Assembly (NCBI GenBank): GCA_937892815.1
Contig: CALBHZ010000171.1
Location: 1 to 16,193 of the forward strand
Reading direction: 5' to 3'
Length of the DNA stretch: 16,193 nt
From: an uncultured archaeon
GTDB lineage: Archaea > Thermoproteota > Nitrososphaeria > Conexivisphaerales > CALBHZ01
Below the pieces are notes generated by a model. It was not told where the DNA came from. It made no database searches and was given only the letters and a program-made list of their open reading frames with translations. This document shows, piece after piece, positions 5,496-11,290 of the stretch. Both the position numbers and the translations under genes were made by a program. Position 1 is the first letter of the stretch. Every line of letters starts with the position of its first letter.

Positions 5496-5681
5496 TTATG
5501 CCTCCGCTACTACGCGGTCTATAAAATCGCTTCGAGTAATTATTCCCCTTACCTTATTTCCCTCGGTGACAACAAGCGAGCTAACTCCTGTCTCCTTCAT
5601 TTTCTTCGCTGCATCTATAACTCTTTCCTTTAGTGATGCTTTAACAACGTTCTTAATCATTAAATCCCTAACTTTAGTCAT
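5496..5681 (-). CDS. N-terminal CBS domain half (ends at the in-frame TAA)
   Basis: These 61 residues hold the first CBS motif: VRDLMIKNVVKASLKERVIDAAKKM, then VSSLVVTEGNKVRGIITRSDF, ending RVVAEA before TAA. The start ATG at 5681 lies about 27 nt after a TATA-like sequence, consistent with a leaderless mRNA. With only one CBS motif it is half the usual length of archaeal CBS-pair proteins (about 120-140 residues). Confidence 0.5.
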   Translation of the reverse strand: MTKVRDLMIKNVVKASLKERVIDAAKKMKETGVSSLVVTEGNKVRGIITRSDFIDRVVAEA

Positions 5682-5701
5682 TAATTCTGTTTGCCCTTTC
5701 C

Positions 5702-5714
5702 TTAATAGATAAAC
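5702..5714 (-). promoter_or_regulatory. TATA-like element of the CBS gene
   Basis: TTTATCTATTAAG on the minus strand is centred about 27 nt before the ATG at 5681. Confidence 0.4.
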
Positions 5715-5772
5715 TTAACTGACATGTATTTTCCCTTCTAAAGTCAGGATTTAGCACTAAAGTTAGAAAAGG

Positions 5773-5865
5773 TGGTGCCGCGGGCCGGACTTGAACCGGC
5801 GACACTCCGGTCTTCAGCCGGATGCTCTCCTTAACCCCTTATTGGTCAGGCTGAGCTACCGCGGC
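5773..5865 (-). tRNA. tRNA-Phe(GAA) with a 16-nt D-loop intron and encoded CCA
   Basis: On the minus strand acceptor GCCGCGG (5865-5859) pairs with CCGCGGC (5783-5777), A73 is 5776 and CCA is encoded at 5775-5773. The anticodon arm is TCCGG/CTGAAGA/CCGGA with GAA at 5815-5813. The T-arm is GCCGG/TTCAAGT/CCGGC. The D-arm becomes normal (GCTC-AGCCTGGGA-GAGC) only if 5846-5831 is removed, between G18 and G19. The boundary is supported by a bulge-helix-bulge: helix AGCC/GGTT (5852-5849/5836-5833), bulges TGA and AAG with cuts after their second base, outer stem CTC/GAG, and a two-pair inner stem closing an AATAA loop. Confidence 0.94.
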
Positions 5866-5885
5866 TCATAAGAGGGTATTAATTC

Positions 5886-5897
5886 TTTACTTAAATT
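5886..5897 (-). promoter_or_regulatory. TATA-like element of tRNA-Phe
   Basis: GAAATTTAAGTA on the minus strand is centred about 27 nt before the tRNA 5' end. Confidence 0.4.
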
Positions 5898-5925
5898 TCT
5901 TTTTCCTAGCGTTGAGAAGAATGAG

Positions 5926-6001
5926 TGCGGCCGGCGGGATTTGAACCCGCGATCGTCAGCTTGGAGGGCTGACGTCCTAGACCAGACTAGACGACGGCCG
6001 C
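5926..6001 (-). tRNA. tRNA-Gly(TCC) with C33
   Basis: On the minus strand acceptor GCGGCCG pairs with CGGCCGC, A73 is the complement of 5926, and no CCA is encoded. The D-arm is GTC/GAC. The anticodon arm is TCAGC/CCTCCAA/GCTGA, extendable by one more G-C pair. This gives anticodon TCC (5965-5963) but C rather than the near-universal U at position 33 (complement of 5966). The T-arm is GCGGG/TTCAAAT/CCCGC. There is no intron. Confidence 0.93.
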
Positions 6002-6024
6002 TCAATACCTCCATTTACCATCTA

Positions 6025-6034
6025 AGATTTAAAC
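6025..6034 (-). promoter_or_regulatory. TATA-like element of tRNA-Gly(TCC)
   Basis: CGTTTAAATC on the minus strand is centred about 28 nt before the tRNA 5' end, in the spacer behind the nep1 stop codon. Confidence 0.4.
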
Positions 6035-6054
6035 GTTAAGCTCTTCGTGGTTTT

Positions 6055-6741
6055 TTAAATCTGAATTTTCATGACTTTTTCTAACTCATATATCAATCTC
6101 GATACTACTAGACTTGCATCCAACCCCATCTTGCTTATTGAATATAACCTGTTGAAGAACATAGAAGTCTCTTCTCTAAAATGACCTTTTGGAAAACCGC
6201 CTATAACGAACATCGGTCTGTAGCAATGAGAAACCTCCTCCACTATCTCACTTAAATCTTTATATTTACCTAGCCTAGAGAAACCAACTACTACATCCGG
6301 TTTTACGTAATCCATCAAGAACTTCATATCTCCCCTAACGATTTTAATGAGCCAATTCCCCTCTCGATCCCTTATTATTCGTTCCCTAAAGAGCTGCTCG
6401 AAAAGTCCCTCAAATCTAAAGTAAGCTCGAGGGGGGCGTAGAAATTCCTTCAGAATAATGACCTCGTTATTTATAGTGTGAATAATAAATCGCAATTTTC
6501 CCTTCCTATATAGGGGTGATCCTGTCACATCTAATAAGACATGGTAAACTATATCCGGCCTTCCTCTCTTCTCCTGTTCCTTAAGTTTTAACATCGCTCT
6601 ATGATGATAGCTCCTATCTAAAAGAATCTCATCTACTCTTTTCTGCTTTCGTGCTGCATGTTTCAATACCGCTGGATGATTCTTTATATCTTCCGGCACT
6701 GTTTCAATTGATGCTTCTGCTAAAACTATCACCGGATCCAC
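6055..6741 (-). CDS. nep1: 16S rRNA pseudouridine N1-methyltransferase Nep1/Emg1
   Basis: Nep1 is a SPOUT-fold methyltransferase that N1-methylates a pseudouridine in the helix 35 loop of 16S rRNA (914 in Methanocaldococcus numbering) and helps assemble the small subunit. The 228-residue protein shows the family's signatures: ILLDRSYHHRAM (40-51), the RGRPDIVYHVLLD block (59-71), LRPPRAYFRFEGLFEQL (101-117), GFSRLGKYKDL and the knot loop IGGFPKGHF that binds S-adenosylmethionine. The start is GTG at 6741, placed about 27 nt from a TTTTTAA element on the same strand, so probably leaderless; GTG at 6732 is an alternative that removes only three residues. It diverges from the RNase P/ribosomal operon across 39 nt. 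It is slightly longer than the roughly 205-residue methanogen form. Confidence 0.93.
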   Translation of the reverse strand: MDPVIVLAEASIETVPEDIKNHPAVLKHAARKQKRVDEILLDRSYHHRAMLKLKEQEKRGRPDIVYHVLLDVTGSPLYRKGKLRFIIHTINNEVIILKEFLRPPRAYFRFEGLFEQLFRERIIRDREGNWLIKIVRGDMKFLMDYVKPDVVVGFSRLGKYKDLSEIVEEVSHCYRPMFVIGGFPKGHFREETSMFFNRLYSISKMGLDASLVVSRLIYELEKVMKIQI

Positions 6742-6780
6742 AACTCTAATATATGGAGTAAAGAAGTTAAAAAGTGATCG
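6742..6780. promoter_or_regulatory. Compact divergent promoter for nep1 and the rpr2-ftsY operon
   Basis: The 39-nt spacer holds two TATA-like elements facing opposite ways: CTAATATATGG (6746-6756), about 30 nt before the rpr2 start, and on the minus strand CTTTTTAAC (6766-6774), about 28 nt before the nep1 start. The AGTGATCG just before the rpr2 TTG can pair with the 16S rRNA 3' end. Because the two core promoters overlap, simultaneous firing is unlikely. Confidence 0.45.
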
Positions 6781-7089
6781 TTGAAAAGAAGGAAAGTAAG
6801 GGAGGTAGTAAGACGGCTTATCTCTAAGACGCTGGAGATATTAGAGGAAGATCCAGAGCTAGCAGAGAAGTTAGCGAAGCTAGCGAGGAGAATAAGGTTG
6901 AAAGCCAGAATAAAGCAACCGTACGAGTTAAAGATTCTCTTTTGTAAGAAATGTAAGAGCTTCGCTCCTCCACCCATCTATTCAAAAATAAGGATAAGGA
7001 AAGGCTGGCTCATCATTACATGTCTAAAATGCGGAGGGATCTATCGTAAAAGGGTAAAGTTTAAAACAAGCGTAGATAAGCAAAATTAG
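6781..7089 (+). CDS. rnp4: RNase P protein component 4 (Rpr2/Rpp21 family)
   Basis: The 102-residue protein is the archaeal homologue of human Rpp21 and yeast Rpr2. It binds the RNase P RNA with Rpp29 and promotes removal of tRNA 5' leaders. Residues 1-48 are basic, amphipathic helices. The zinc ribbon follows with C55-x2-C58 and C81-x2-C84. The start codon is TTG at 6781, chosen because AGTGAT lies directly upstream and no ATG fits the family N-terminus. It is first gene of the operon and ends 12 nt before rps19e, so a tRNA-processing subunit is co-transcribed with ribosomal proteins. Motifs and length are typical. Confidence 0.92.
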   Translation: MKRRKVREVVRRLISKTLEILEEDPELAEKLAKLARRIRLKARIKQPYELKILFCKKCKSFAPPPIYSKIRIRKGWLIITCLKCGGIYRKRVKFKTSVDKQN

Positions 7090-7101
7090 GTCGGATAAAA
7101 A

Positions 7102-7554
7102 ATGCCAACGGTATACGACGTCCCTCCAGATCTGCTAATACAAAGACTAGCAGAACATTTGAAGAAAATCCCTCAAATTCAACCTCCACCTTGGGCTATG
7201 TTCGTGAAGACTGGATCACATGCTGAAAGACCTCCGCAAAATAGGGATTGGTGGTACTACCGTTGTGCTTCGCTCCTGAGGAAGATATATTTGCACGGTC
7301 CCATAGGTCTAACGGACTTAATGTCCGCTTACGGGGGTAGAAAACAGGTCGGTTATAAACTCGCACACCATAGAGATGCCGGCTCATCTATCATTAGGAA
7401 GGCCTTAGCTCAACTGCAAGCTGCCGGGCTCGTCGAGAAAACTCCAAAAGGAAGGGTGATAACTCCAGAGGGGAGGAGCTTACTAGATAGGCTTAGCACG
7501 GTAATATATAGGGAGTTGGCGAAAAAGAATCCAGATCTAGCTAGGTTCATGTGA
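7102..7554 (+). CDS. rps19e: Small ribosomal subunit protein eS19 (S19e)
   Basis: The 150 residues match archaeal S19e, an archaeal/eukaryotic-specific protein of the 30S head with a winged-helix core. Recognisable blocks are the N-terminal TVYDVPPDLLIQRLAEHLK, the PPPWAMFVKTGSHAERPP segment, WWYYRCASLLRKIYLHGPIG, and HRDAGSSIIRKALAQLQAAGLVEKTPKGRVITPEGRSLLD at the C-terminal half. ATG 7102 follows rpr2 by 12 nt with a modest AGGTC site. Length is normal for the family. A 91-nt spacer with its own TATA-like element separates it from rpl39e. Confidence 0.97.
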   Translation: MPTVYDVPPDLLIQRLAEHLKKIPQIQPPPWAMFVKTGSHAERPPQNRDWWYYRCASLLRKIYLHGPIGLTDLMSAYGGRKQVGYKLAHHRDAGSSIIRKALAQLQAAGLVEKTPKGRVITPEGRSLLDRLSTVIYRELAKKNPDLARFM

Positions 7555-7581
7555 ACCTTAAAGTTCTATTATGCTATGAAA

Positions 7582-7593
7582 AATTATATTAAC
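7582..7593 (+). promoter_or_regulatory. Possible internal promoter before rpl39e
   Basis: AAATTATATTAA lies about 25 nt before an ATG at 7613 and about 58 nt before the real rpl39e start. If active, it gives a transcript starting near 7613 with a roughly 33-nt leader carrying the GAGGTG ribosome-binding site, boosting the distal part of the operon. Confidence 0.35.
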
Positions 7594-7645
7594 AAGAAGT
7601 TAGCGAAGGAAGATGGGAATAAGTACGAAGTTTGAGGTGTTGAAA

Positions 7646-7801
7646 ATGTCCAGCAGAAAGACGTCGGGGGAGAAAATTAGGTACATGAAGAGGTTAAAGC
7701 AAAACGCTCCTCCACCTACATGGGTAACGGTAAGGACTAATAGAAAGGTGAGAACTAATCCAAAAAGGAGGAATTGGAGGGTTACTAAATTAAAGCTATG
7801 A
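7646..7801 (+). CDS. rpl39e: Large ribosomal subunit protein eL39 (L39e)
   Basis: The 51-residue basic protein lines the 50S exit tunnel, where it takes the place bacteria fill with an L23 extension. The family pattern is clear: MSSRKTSGEKIRYMKRLKQN, PPPTWVTVRTNRKVRTNP, KRRNWRVTKLKL. ATG 7646 is chosen over an in-frame ATG at 7613 because it gives the exact usual 51-residue length and is preceded by GAGGTG six bases upstream. The stop overlaps the GAGGTG site of rpl31e, so the two genes are tightly coupled. Confidence 0.95.
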   Translation: MSSRKTSGEKIRYMKRLKQNAPPPTWVTVRTNRKVRTNPKRRNWRVTKLKL

Positions 7802-7811
7802 GGTGTTTGCT

Positions 7812-8108
7812 ATGGCCGAAGCGGAGGTATCTGAACGAATTTACACAATACCGCTGAGAATTTGTTGGGGTTCTCCGCCTAAAAAGAGATCTCCAAGGGC
7901 GATAAGGTTAATTAGAGAATTTATAGCTAGACATATGAAAGCGAATAAGGATAATGTGAGAATTACCCCAAAACTTAACGAACTTATCTGGCAGAGGGGT
8001 ATAGAGCTTAGAATAAGGAGAGTGACCGTAAAGGCTGTAAAGGACGAGGAAACCGGGATAGTAAAGGTAGGTTTACCTGATGAAGATTTAAGAGAGGAAC
8101 CTAAGTGA
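7812..8108 (+). CDS. rpl31e: Large ribosomal subunit protein eL31 (L31e)
   Basis: The 98-residue protein matches archaeal L31e, located near the exit tunnel rim. Family features include ERIYTIPLRICW (8-19), KKRSPRAIRLIREFIARHMKA (24-44) and LNELIWQRGIELRIRRVTVKAVKDEE (56-81), followed by a short acidic tail. ATG 7812 is used; GAGGTG at 7800-7805 provides the ribosome-binding site and an upstream in-frame GTG at 7803 lies within it. The stop TGA sits 11 nt before the aIF6 ATG. Confidence 0.95.
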   Translation: MAEAEVSERIYTIPLRICWGSPPKKRSPRAIRLIREFIARHMKANKDNVRITPKLNELIWQRGIELRIRRVTVKAVKDEETGIVKVGLPDEDLREEPK

Positions 8109-8119
8109 TAATTAATAAA

Positions 8120-8785
8120 ATGCCGATCTACCTCTACAATATTTATCGCAGCCCTAATATCGGTATTTTCGCTAAAGCGAATGAAAAATTCCTGTTTTTA
8201 CCGATGGGTTACTCAGTTAGTAAATCAAAGAAGCTCGCAGGTCTTTTACAGGTCCAGTATTTCCACATAAGCATAGGTGGAGCTAGGGTATTAGGCCCTC
8301 TAATGGTCATGAATTCCAACGGTATACTTGTATCCAGGTTCATCGAGGAAGATGAGCTAAATAGGTTAAAGGAGAACACCAAGTTAAGGGTAGAAAGATT
8401 TGAGTCCAAGTACACGTCCGTTGGTAATTTGATAGTAGCAAACGATAAAGGCTGCTTAGTTGCCGATATCTTATCCCCTAAAGAAGTAGAACAAATAAGG
8501 GATGTTCTAGACGTTCCTACGGAGAAGGGAAGGGTAGCTGGATATTTTCAGGTAGGCTCTACGGTTTTTGCAACGAATGTTGGAGCTTTAGTACACCCAA
8601 ATGCGTCAGATAAGGAAATTAAATACATTTCTGATGTTTTAAATGTTCCAGTAAGCGCAGGCTCCGTTAACGGAGGAGTTCCCTTCGTATCATCAGGACT
8701 CATAGGAAATAGCAAGGGTATAATAACGGGTACCTTAACTACCGGTCCTGAGTTATTTATTATAGGCAAAGTTTTTAAGATGTGA
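8120..8785 (+). CDS. eif6: Translation initiation factor aIF6 (ribosome anti-association factor)
   Basis: aIF6 binds L14 on the 50S subunit and blocks premature joining with 30S. The 221-residue product shows the five-fold pseudosymmetric repeats of the family, each ending in short motifs such as NSNGILVSRF, NDKGCLVADIL, NVGALVHP and NSKGIITGTLTTGPELFI. ATG 8120 is preferred because MPIYLYNIYRSPNIGIF aligns best with family N-termini and a GTGAT site lies about ten bases upstream; a GTG at 8105 overlapping the rpl31e stop would add five residues. It ends 24 nt before pfdA. The ribosomal protein LX gene, commonly found in that gap, is missing. Confidence 0.94.
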   Translation: MPIYLYNIYRSPNIGIFAKANEKFLFLPMGYSVSKSKKLAGLLQVQYFHISIGGARVLGPLMVMNSNGILVSRFIEEDELNRLKENTKLRVERFESKYTSVGNLIVANDKGCLVADILSPKEVEQIRDVLDVPTEKGRVAGYFQVGSTVFATNVGALVHPNASDKEIKYISDVLNVPVSAGSVNGGVPFVSSGLIGNSKGIITGTLTTGPELFIIGKVFKM

Positions 8786-8809
8786 TATAAAAGTGATCAA
8801 GGGTCTAAA

Positions 8810-9226
8810 TTGTCTAAAGATGTAGAGAGTACCACGCAATCCTTGCTAGTTCAGCTGAGGATATTGGAAGCATACTACGAGGATTTAGTAACAAGAGAAT
8901 CCCTACTATCACAAGCTCTATTAGAAAATAAGGCTGCTTTAACCGCCGTCTCTTCCCTCCCTGAAAATCACGAGATGGAGATAGTCGTACACATTGGAGG
9001 AGGGTTGCATATACCAGTGATATTTAAACCAGAGAAAAAATTAGTCGTAAGGCTTGGAGCTGGAATAGCTATTGAAAAGTCTAAGGAGGACACGGTGAAC
9101 TTCTTAAGTAAAAGAATAGAGGAAATTGAGAAGGCTTTACAGGAAGTCATCGCTCAAAGAAACGAAACACTTAAGAGGATAAGTGTAATCAGAGATGAAC
9201 TTAATAAGCTCATTAAACAGAAGTAA
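8810..9226 (+). CDS. pfdA: Prefoldin subunit alpha
   Basis: The 138-residue protein is the alpha subunit of the prefoldin hexamer (two alpha, four beta), which carries unfolded proteins to the thermosome. Two long coiled-coil helices (about 5-50 and 92-138) flank a central beta-hairpin region (about 52-90; MEIVVHIGGGLHIPVIF, VVRLGAGIAIEKSKEDTVNFL), the alpha-class layout. The start is TTG at 8810 with GTGATCAAGGG upstream. A TATA-like GATATAAAAG at 8783-8792 hints at an extra internal promoter. ftsY begins 6 nt after the stop. The beta subunit is not in this window. Confidence 0.93.
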   Translation: MSKDVESTTQSLLVQLRILEAYYEDLVTRESLLSQALLENKAALTAVSSLPENHEMEIVVHIGGGLHIPVIFKPEKKLVVRLGAGIAIEKSKEDTVNFLSKRIEEIEKALQEVIAQRNETLKRISVIRDELNKLIKQK

Positions 9227-9232
9227 TATGAT

Positions 9233-10135
9233 ATGTTCGAGAAATTAAAGAACGTCTTCTCTTCAATTAAAAAATCCCTAAGTACTAGAACGTTAAATGA
9301 AAAAATAATAGATGAAGTGTTCGATGAGTACGAAACTCAACTTATTGAGGGAGATATATCATTAGATATAGTTGAAGAGCTTAGAAGATCTTTGAAGGAT
9401 AAACTGGTCGGTGTTATAGTAGAAAAGAAGAAAATTGAAAGCTTTATCGAAAAATCCCTCAAGAGCGTTCTAGCTGAAATATTATTAGAACCGGAAAGGG
9501 ATCTATTGCAATTAATAAACGAGAAGAGGACGAATTTCAAAGAACCCTACGTCATCGTTTTCTTAGGTATAAATGGAACCGGTAAAACTACAACTATAGC
9601 AAAACTTGCCTATCTTCTGAAAAACAACGGGTATAGAGTGCTATTAGCGGCCGCGGATACTTACAGAGCTGGAGCTATTGAACAACTTGAACTACACGCC
9701 AGAAGACTAGGTTTAAAAGTCATATCGCAAAGATATGGAGCAGATGCCGCTGCTGTGGCTCGAGATGCTATACTGCACGCTAGATCGAATAGATACGATG
9801 CAGTTTTAATAGATACGGCCGGCAGGATGCAAACGAACCGAAACCTTTTGGAAGAGCTTGATAAGATAGTAAGAGTTATCAAGCCAGACATGTCGGTCTT
9901 CATAGGAGATGCTTTATCAGGACATGATATAGTAAACCAGGTCGAAACGTTTATGAGGAAACCGGGCTTCGATACCTCTATTCTAACTAAGGTTGATGCG
10001 GATGTTAAAGGCGGATCAATTATAAATGTAGCATGGACTAGCAAGAGACCCATAATATACCTAGGCACAGGTCAAAAATACGACGATTTAATACCCTTTA
10101 GTAAATCGTGGGTCATTAACAAGCTGTTAAGCTAA
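9233..10135 (+). CDS. ftsY: Signal recognition particle receptor FtsY
   Basis: FtsY is the SRP receptor GTPase that docks SRP54-ribosome complexes at the membrane. The 300-residue protein has a short helical N domain (about 1-100) and a G domain with P-loop GINGTGKTT (112-120), DTYRAGAIEQL (142-152), DTAGR (194-198), TKVD (252-255) and the closing GTGQKYDDL (278-286). It lacks the long acidic A domain of E. coli FtsY, as usual in archaea. It sits 6 nt after pfdA and is last in the operon. Its stop overlaps the 3' end of argF on the other strand by 9 bp. Usually secE follows it directly in crenarchaea; here argF intervenes. Confidence 0.96.
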   Translation: MFEKLKNVFSSIKKSLSTRTLNEKIIDEVFDEYETQLIEGDISLDIVEELRRSLKDKLVGVIVEKKKIESFIEKSLKSVLAEILLEPERDLLQLINEKRTNFKEPYVIVFLGINGTGKTTTIAKLAYLLKNNGYRVLLAAADTYRAGAIEQLELHARRLGLKVISQRYGADAAAVARDAILHARSNRYDAVLIDTAGRMQTNRNLLEELDKIVRVIKPDMSVFIGDALSGHDIVNQVETFMRKPGFDTSILTKVDADVKGGSIINVAWTSKRPIIYLGTGQKYDDLIPFSKSWVINKLLS

Positions 10136-11041
10136 TTTAAGCAGCTTTAGTATCAGAGCTTTTTGAACGTGCATTCTATTCTCAGCTTGATCAAAAACTA
10201 CGGATTGTGGTCCATCAATTACGTCTTCCTCTACTTCCTCGCCTCTATGGGCAGGCAAACAATGCATAAAGATAGCATTCCTAGAAGCTAGCTTCATTAA
10301 TTCCCTCGTAACCCTAAATTTCGGAATGAAGGTTTTAATCCTTTCCTCTCTTTCCCTTTCATCTCCCATGCTAACGAATACATCGGTATAAACAACATCT
10401 GCTCCCCTTACAGCTTCCTCAGGGACGCTAGTTATTTTGATTCCATCTCCAGCAATCTTGCGAGCCATATCGATAATGGCTCTATTCGGCATGTACTGTG
10501 GTGGAGAGGCTATGTATACCTTGGCACCAACTATCGCACCGGCTAAAATAAGCGAATTACATACATTATTTCCATCTCCAACGTAAGCTATATGTATACC
10601 CTCAACTTTGCCGAACTTCTCCTTAATGGTAAAAAGATCGGAAAGAGCCTGACACGGATGCTCTAAGTCCGATAGAGCATTTACTACTGGCTTTTTCATA
10701 TTTATGGCCATTCTTACTAAAGTTTCATGGCTGTAAACTCTAGCAATTACCATATCTACATATCGCTCCATTGTTCTCGCCGTATCTTCAATAGTCTCCC
10801 CTCTCGTTAATTGAGTGGTTTTTACGTCAATATAGATGGTAGATCCTCCAAGCTGAGCTATACCCGCTTCGAAGCTTATTCTAGTTCGTGTAGATGGTTT
10901 CTCAAAGAAGAGTGCAAATACCTTACCTTTTAATTGGTCTCCTATCGGGTTCGCCTTTAACTTATTAGCTAAATCCCAGATCTCGAAAATTTCATCTTTA
11001 GTTAGGTCTGCAATTGAAAGGAAGTCCTTTTTCATCTCCAT
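10127..11041 (-). CDS. argF: Ornithine carbamoyltransferase
   Basis: The enzyme joins carbamoyl phosphate and ornithine to citrulline in arginine synthesis, or works in reverse in arginine fermentation. The 304 residues contain the carbamoyl-phosphate motif STRTR (50-54), HPCQALSDL (128-136), the DVFVSMG ornithine-loop motif (220-226) and HCLP (260-263) with the catalytic Cys, all diagnostic of OTCase rather than aspartate transcarbamoylase. ATG 11041 lies about 24 nt from a TTTTAAAG element, suggesting a leaderless mRNA. No other arginine genes are nearby. The gene interrupts the usual ftsY-secE link, converging on ftsY with a 9-bp overlap and diverging from secE, which points to insertion or local rearrangement. 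Confidence 0.95.
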   Translation of the reverse strand: MEMKKDFLSIADLTKDEIFEIWDLANKLKANPIGDQLKGKVFALFFEKPSTRTRISFEAGIAQLGGSTIYIDVKTTQLTRGETIEDTARTMERYVDMVIARVYSHETLVRMAINMKKPVVNALSDLEHPCQALSDLFTIKEKFGKVEGIHIAYVGDGNNVCNSLILAGAIVGAKVYIASPPQYMPNRAIIDMARKIAGDGIKITSVPEEAVRGADVVYTDVFVSMGDEREREERIKTFIPKFRVTRELMKLASRNAIFMHCLPAHRGEEVEEDVIDGPQSVVFDQAENRMHVQKALILKLLKLA

Positions 11042-11058
11042 CCTAATCTTTCCGCAAG

Positions 11059-11071
11059 CTTTAAAATCTTA
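11059..11071. promoter_or_regulatory. Shared bidirectional TATA element for argF and secE
   Basis: AGCTTTAAAATCT reads as a TATA box on both strands. It is centred about 24 nt from the argF ATG on the minus strand and about 30 nt from the secE ATG on the plus strand. No second candidate is evident in the 53-nt spacer. Confidence 0.4.
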
Positions 11072-11094
11072 TCTTTGTAGTCTTAACACTTGAT

Positions 11095-11277
11095 ATGGGC
11101 GTTAAAGATACCGTAAGGTCAATAATACATGCTTTGAAATATAGTAGAAAATCGTCAAGGGAAGAATACATGCTTTATCTAAAACTGGTATTTATAGCGC
11201 TTTTTTTAGTTGGAGGTATAGGTATAATAATACATTTGGTAGCGTCAACAATAACATACATGTTCTCGGGCTCATGA
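11095..11277 (+). CDS. secE: Protein translocase subunit SecE (Sec61 gamma)
   Basis: The 60-residue protein is the clamp subunit of the SecYE-beta channel. An amphipathic N-terminal helix (about 3-27, DTVRSIIHALKYSRKSSREEYMLYLK) lies on the membrane surface and one transmembrane helix follows (about 30-52). ATG 11095 fits both the family length and a promoter about 30 nt upstream, so it opens the secE-spt5-rpl11-rpl1-rpl10 unit. spt5 begins 13 nt after the stop. Confidence 0.9.
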   Translation: MGVKDTVRSIIHALKYSRKSSREEYMLYLKLVFIALFLVGGIGIIIHLVASTITYMFSGS

Positions 11278-11290
11278 ATTAAGGTGTGAA

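Larger units (their letters stand above)
5277..5681 (-). pseudogene. CBS-domain-pair protein gene interrupted by one in-frame TAA
   Basis: Read as one frame on the minus strand, the region encodes a two-CBS-domain protein of about 134 codons: CBS1 (MTKVRDLMIKNVV to IITRSDFIDRVVAEA), then TAA at 5498-5496, then NPNTTLVEDIMTKDVLTI to GIIAIRDAL, continuing in the same frame. Intact relatives have an ordinary residue, often Lys, at this linker position, so a single change such as AAA to TAA explains it. CBS pairs (Bateman modules) bind adenosine nucleotides or S-adenosylmethionine and regulate partners. Both domains are otherwise undamaged, with no frameshift, so the break is recent, a sequencing error, or tolerated as two separate half-proteins. 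The upstream TATA-like TTTATCTATTAAG (5702-5714) is in place. Confidence 0.75.

Noticed and set aside
7555..7645. Possible C/D box guide RNA in the spacer before rpl39e
   Set aside because: No paired RUGAUGA and CUGA boxes at suitable spacing were found; the spacer is explained by a TATA-like element and leader.
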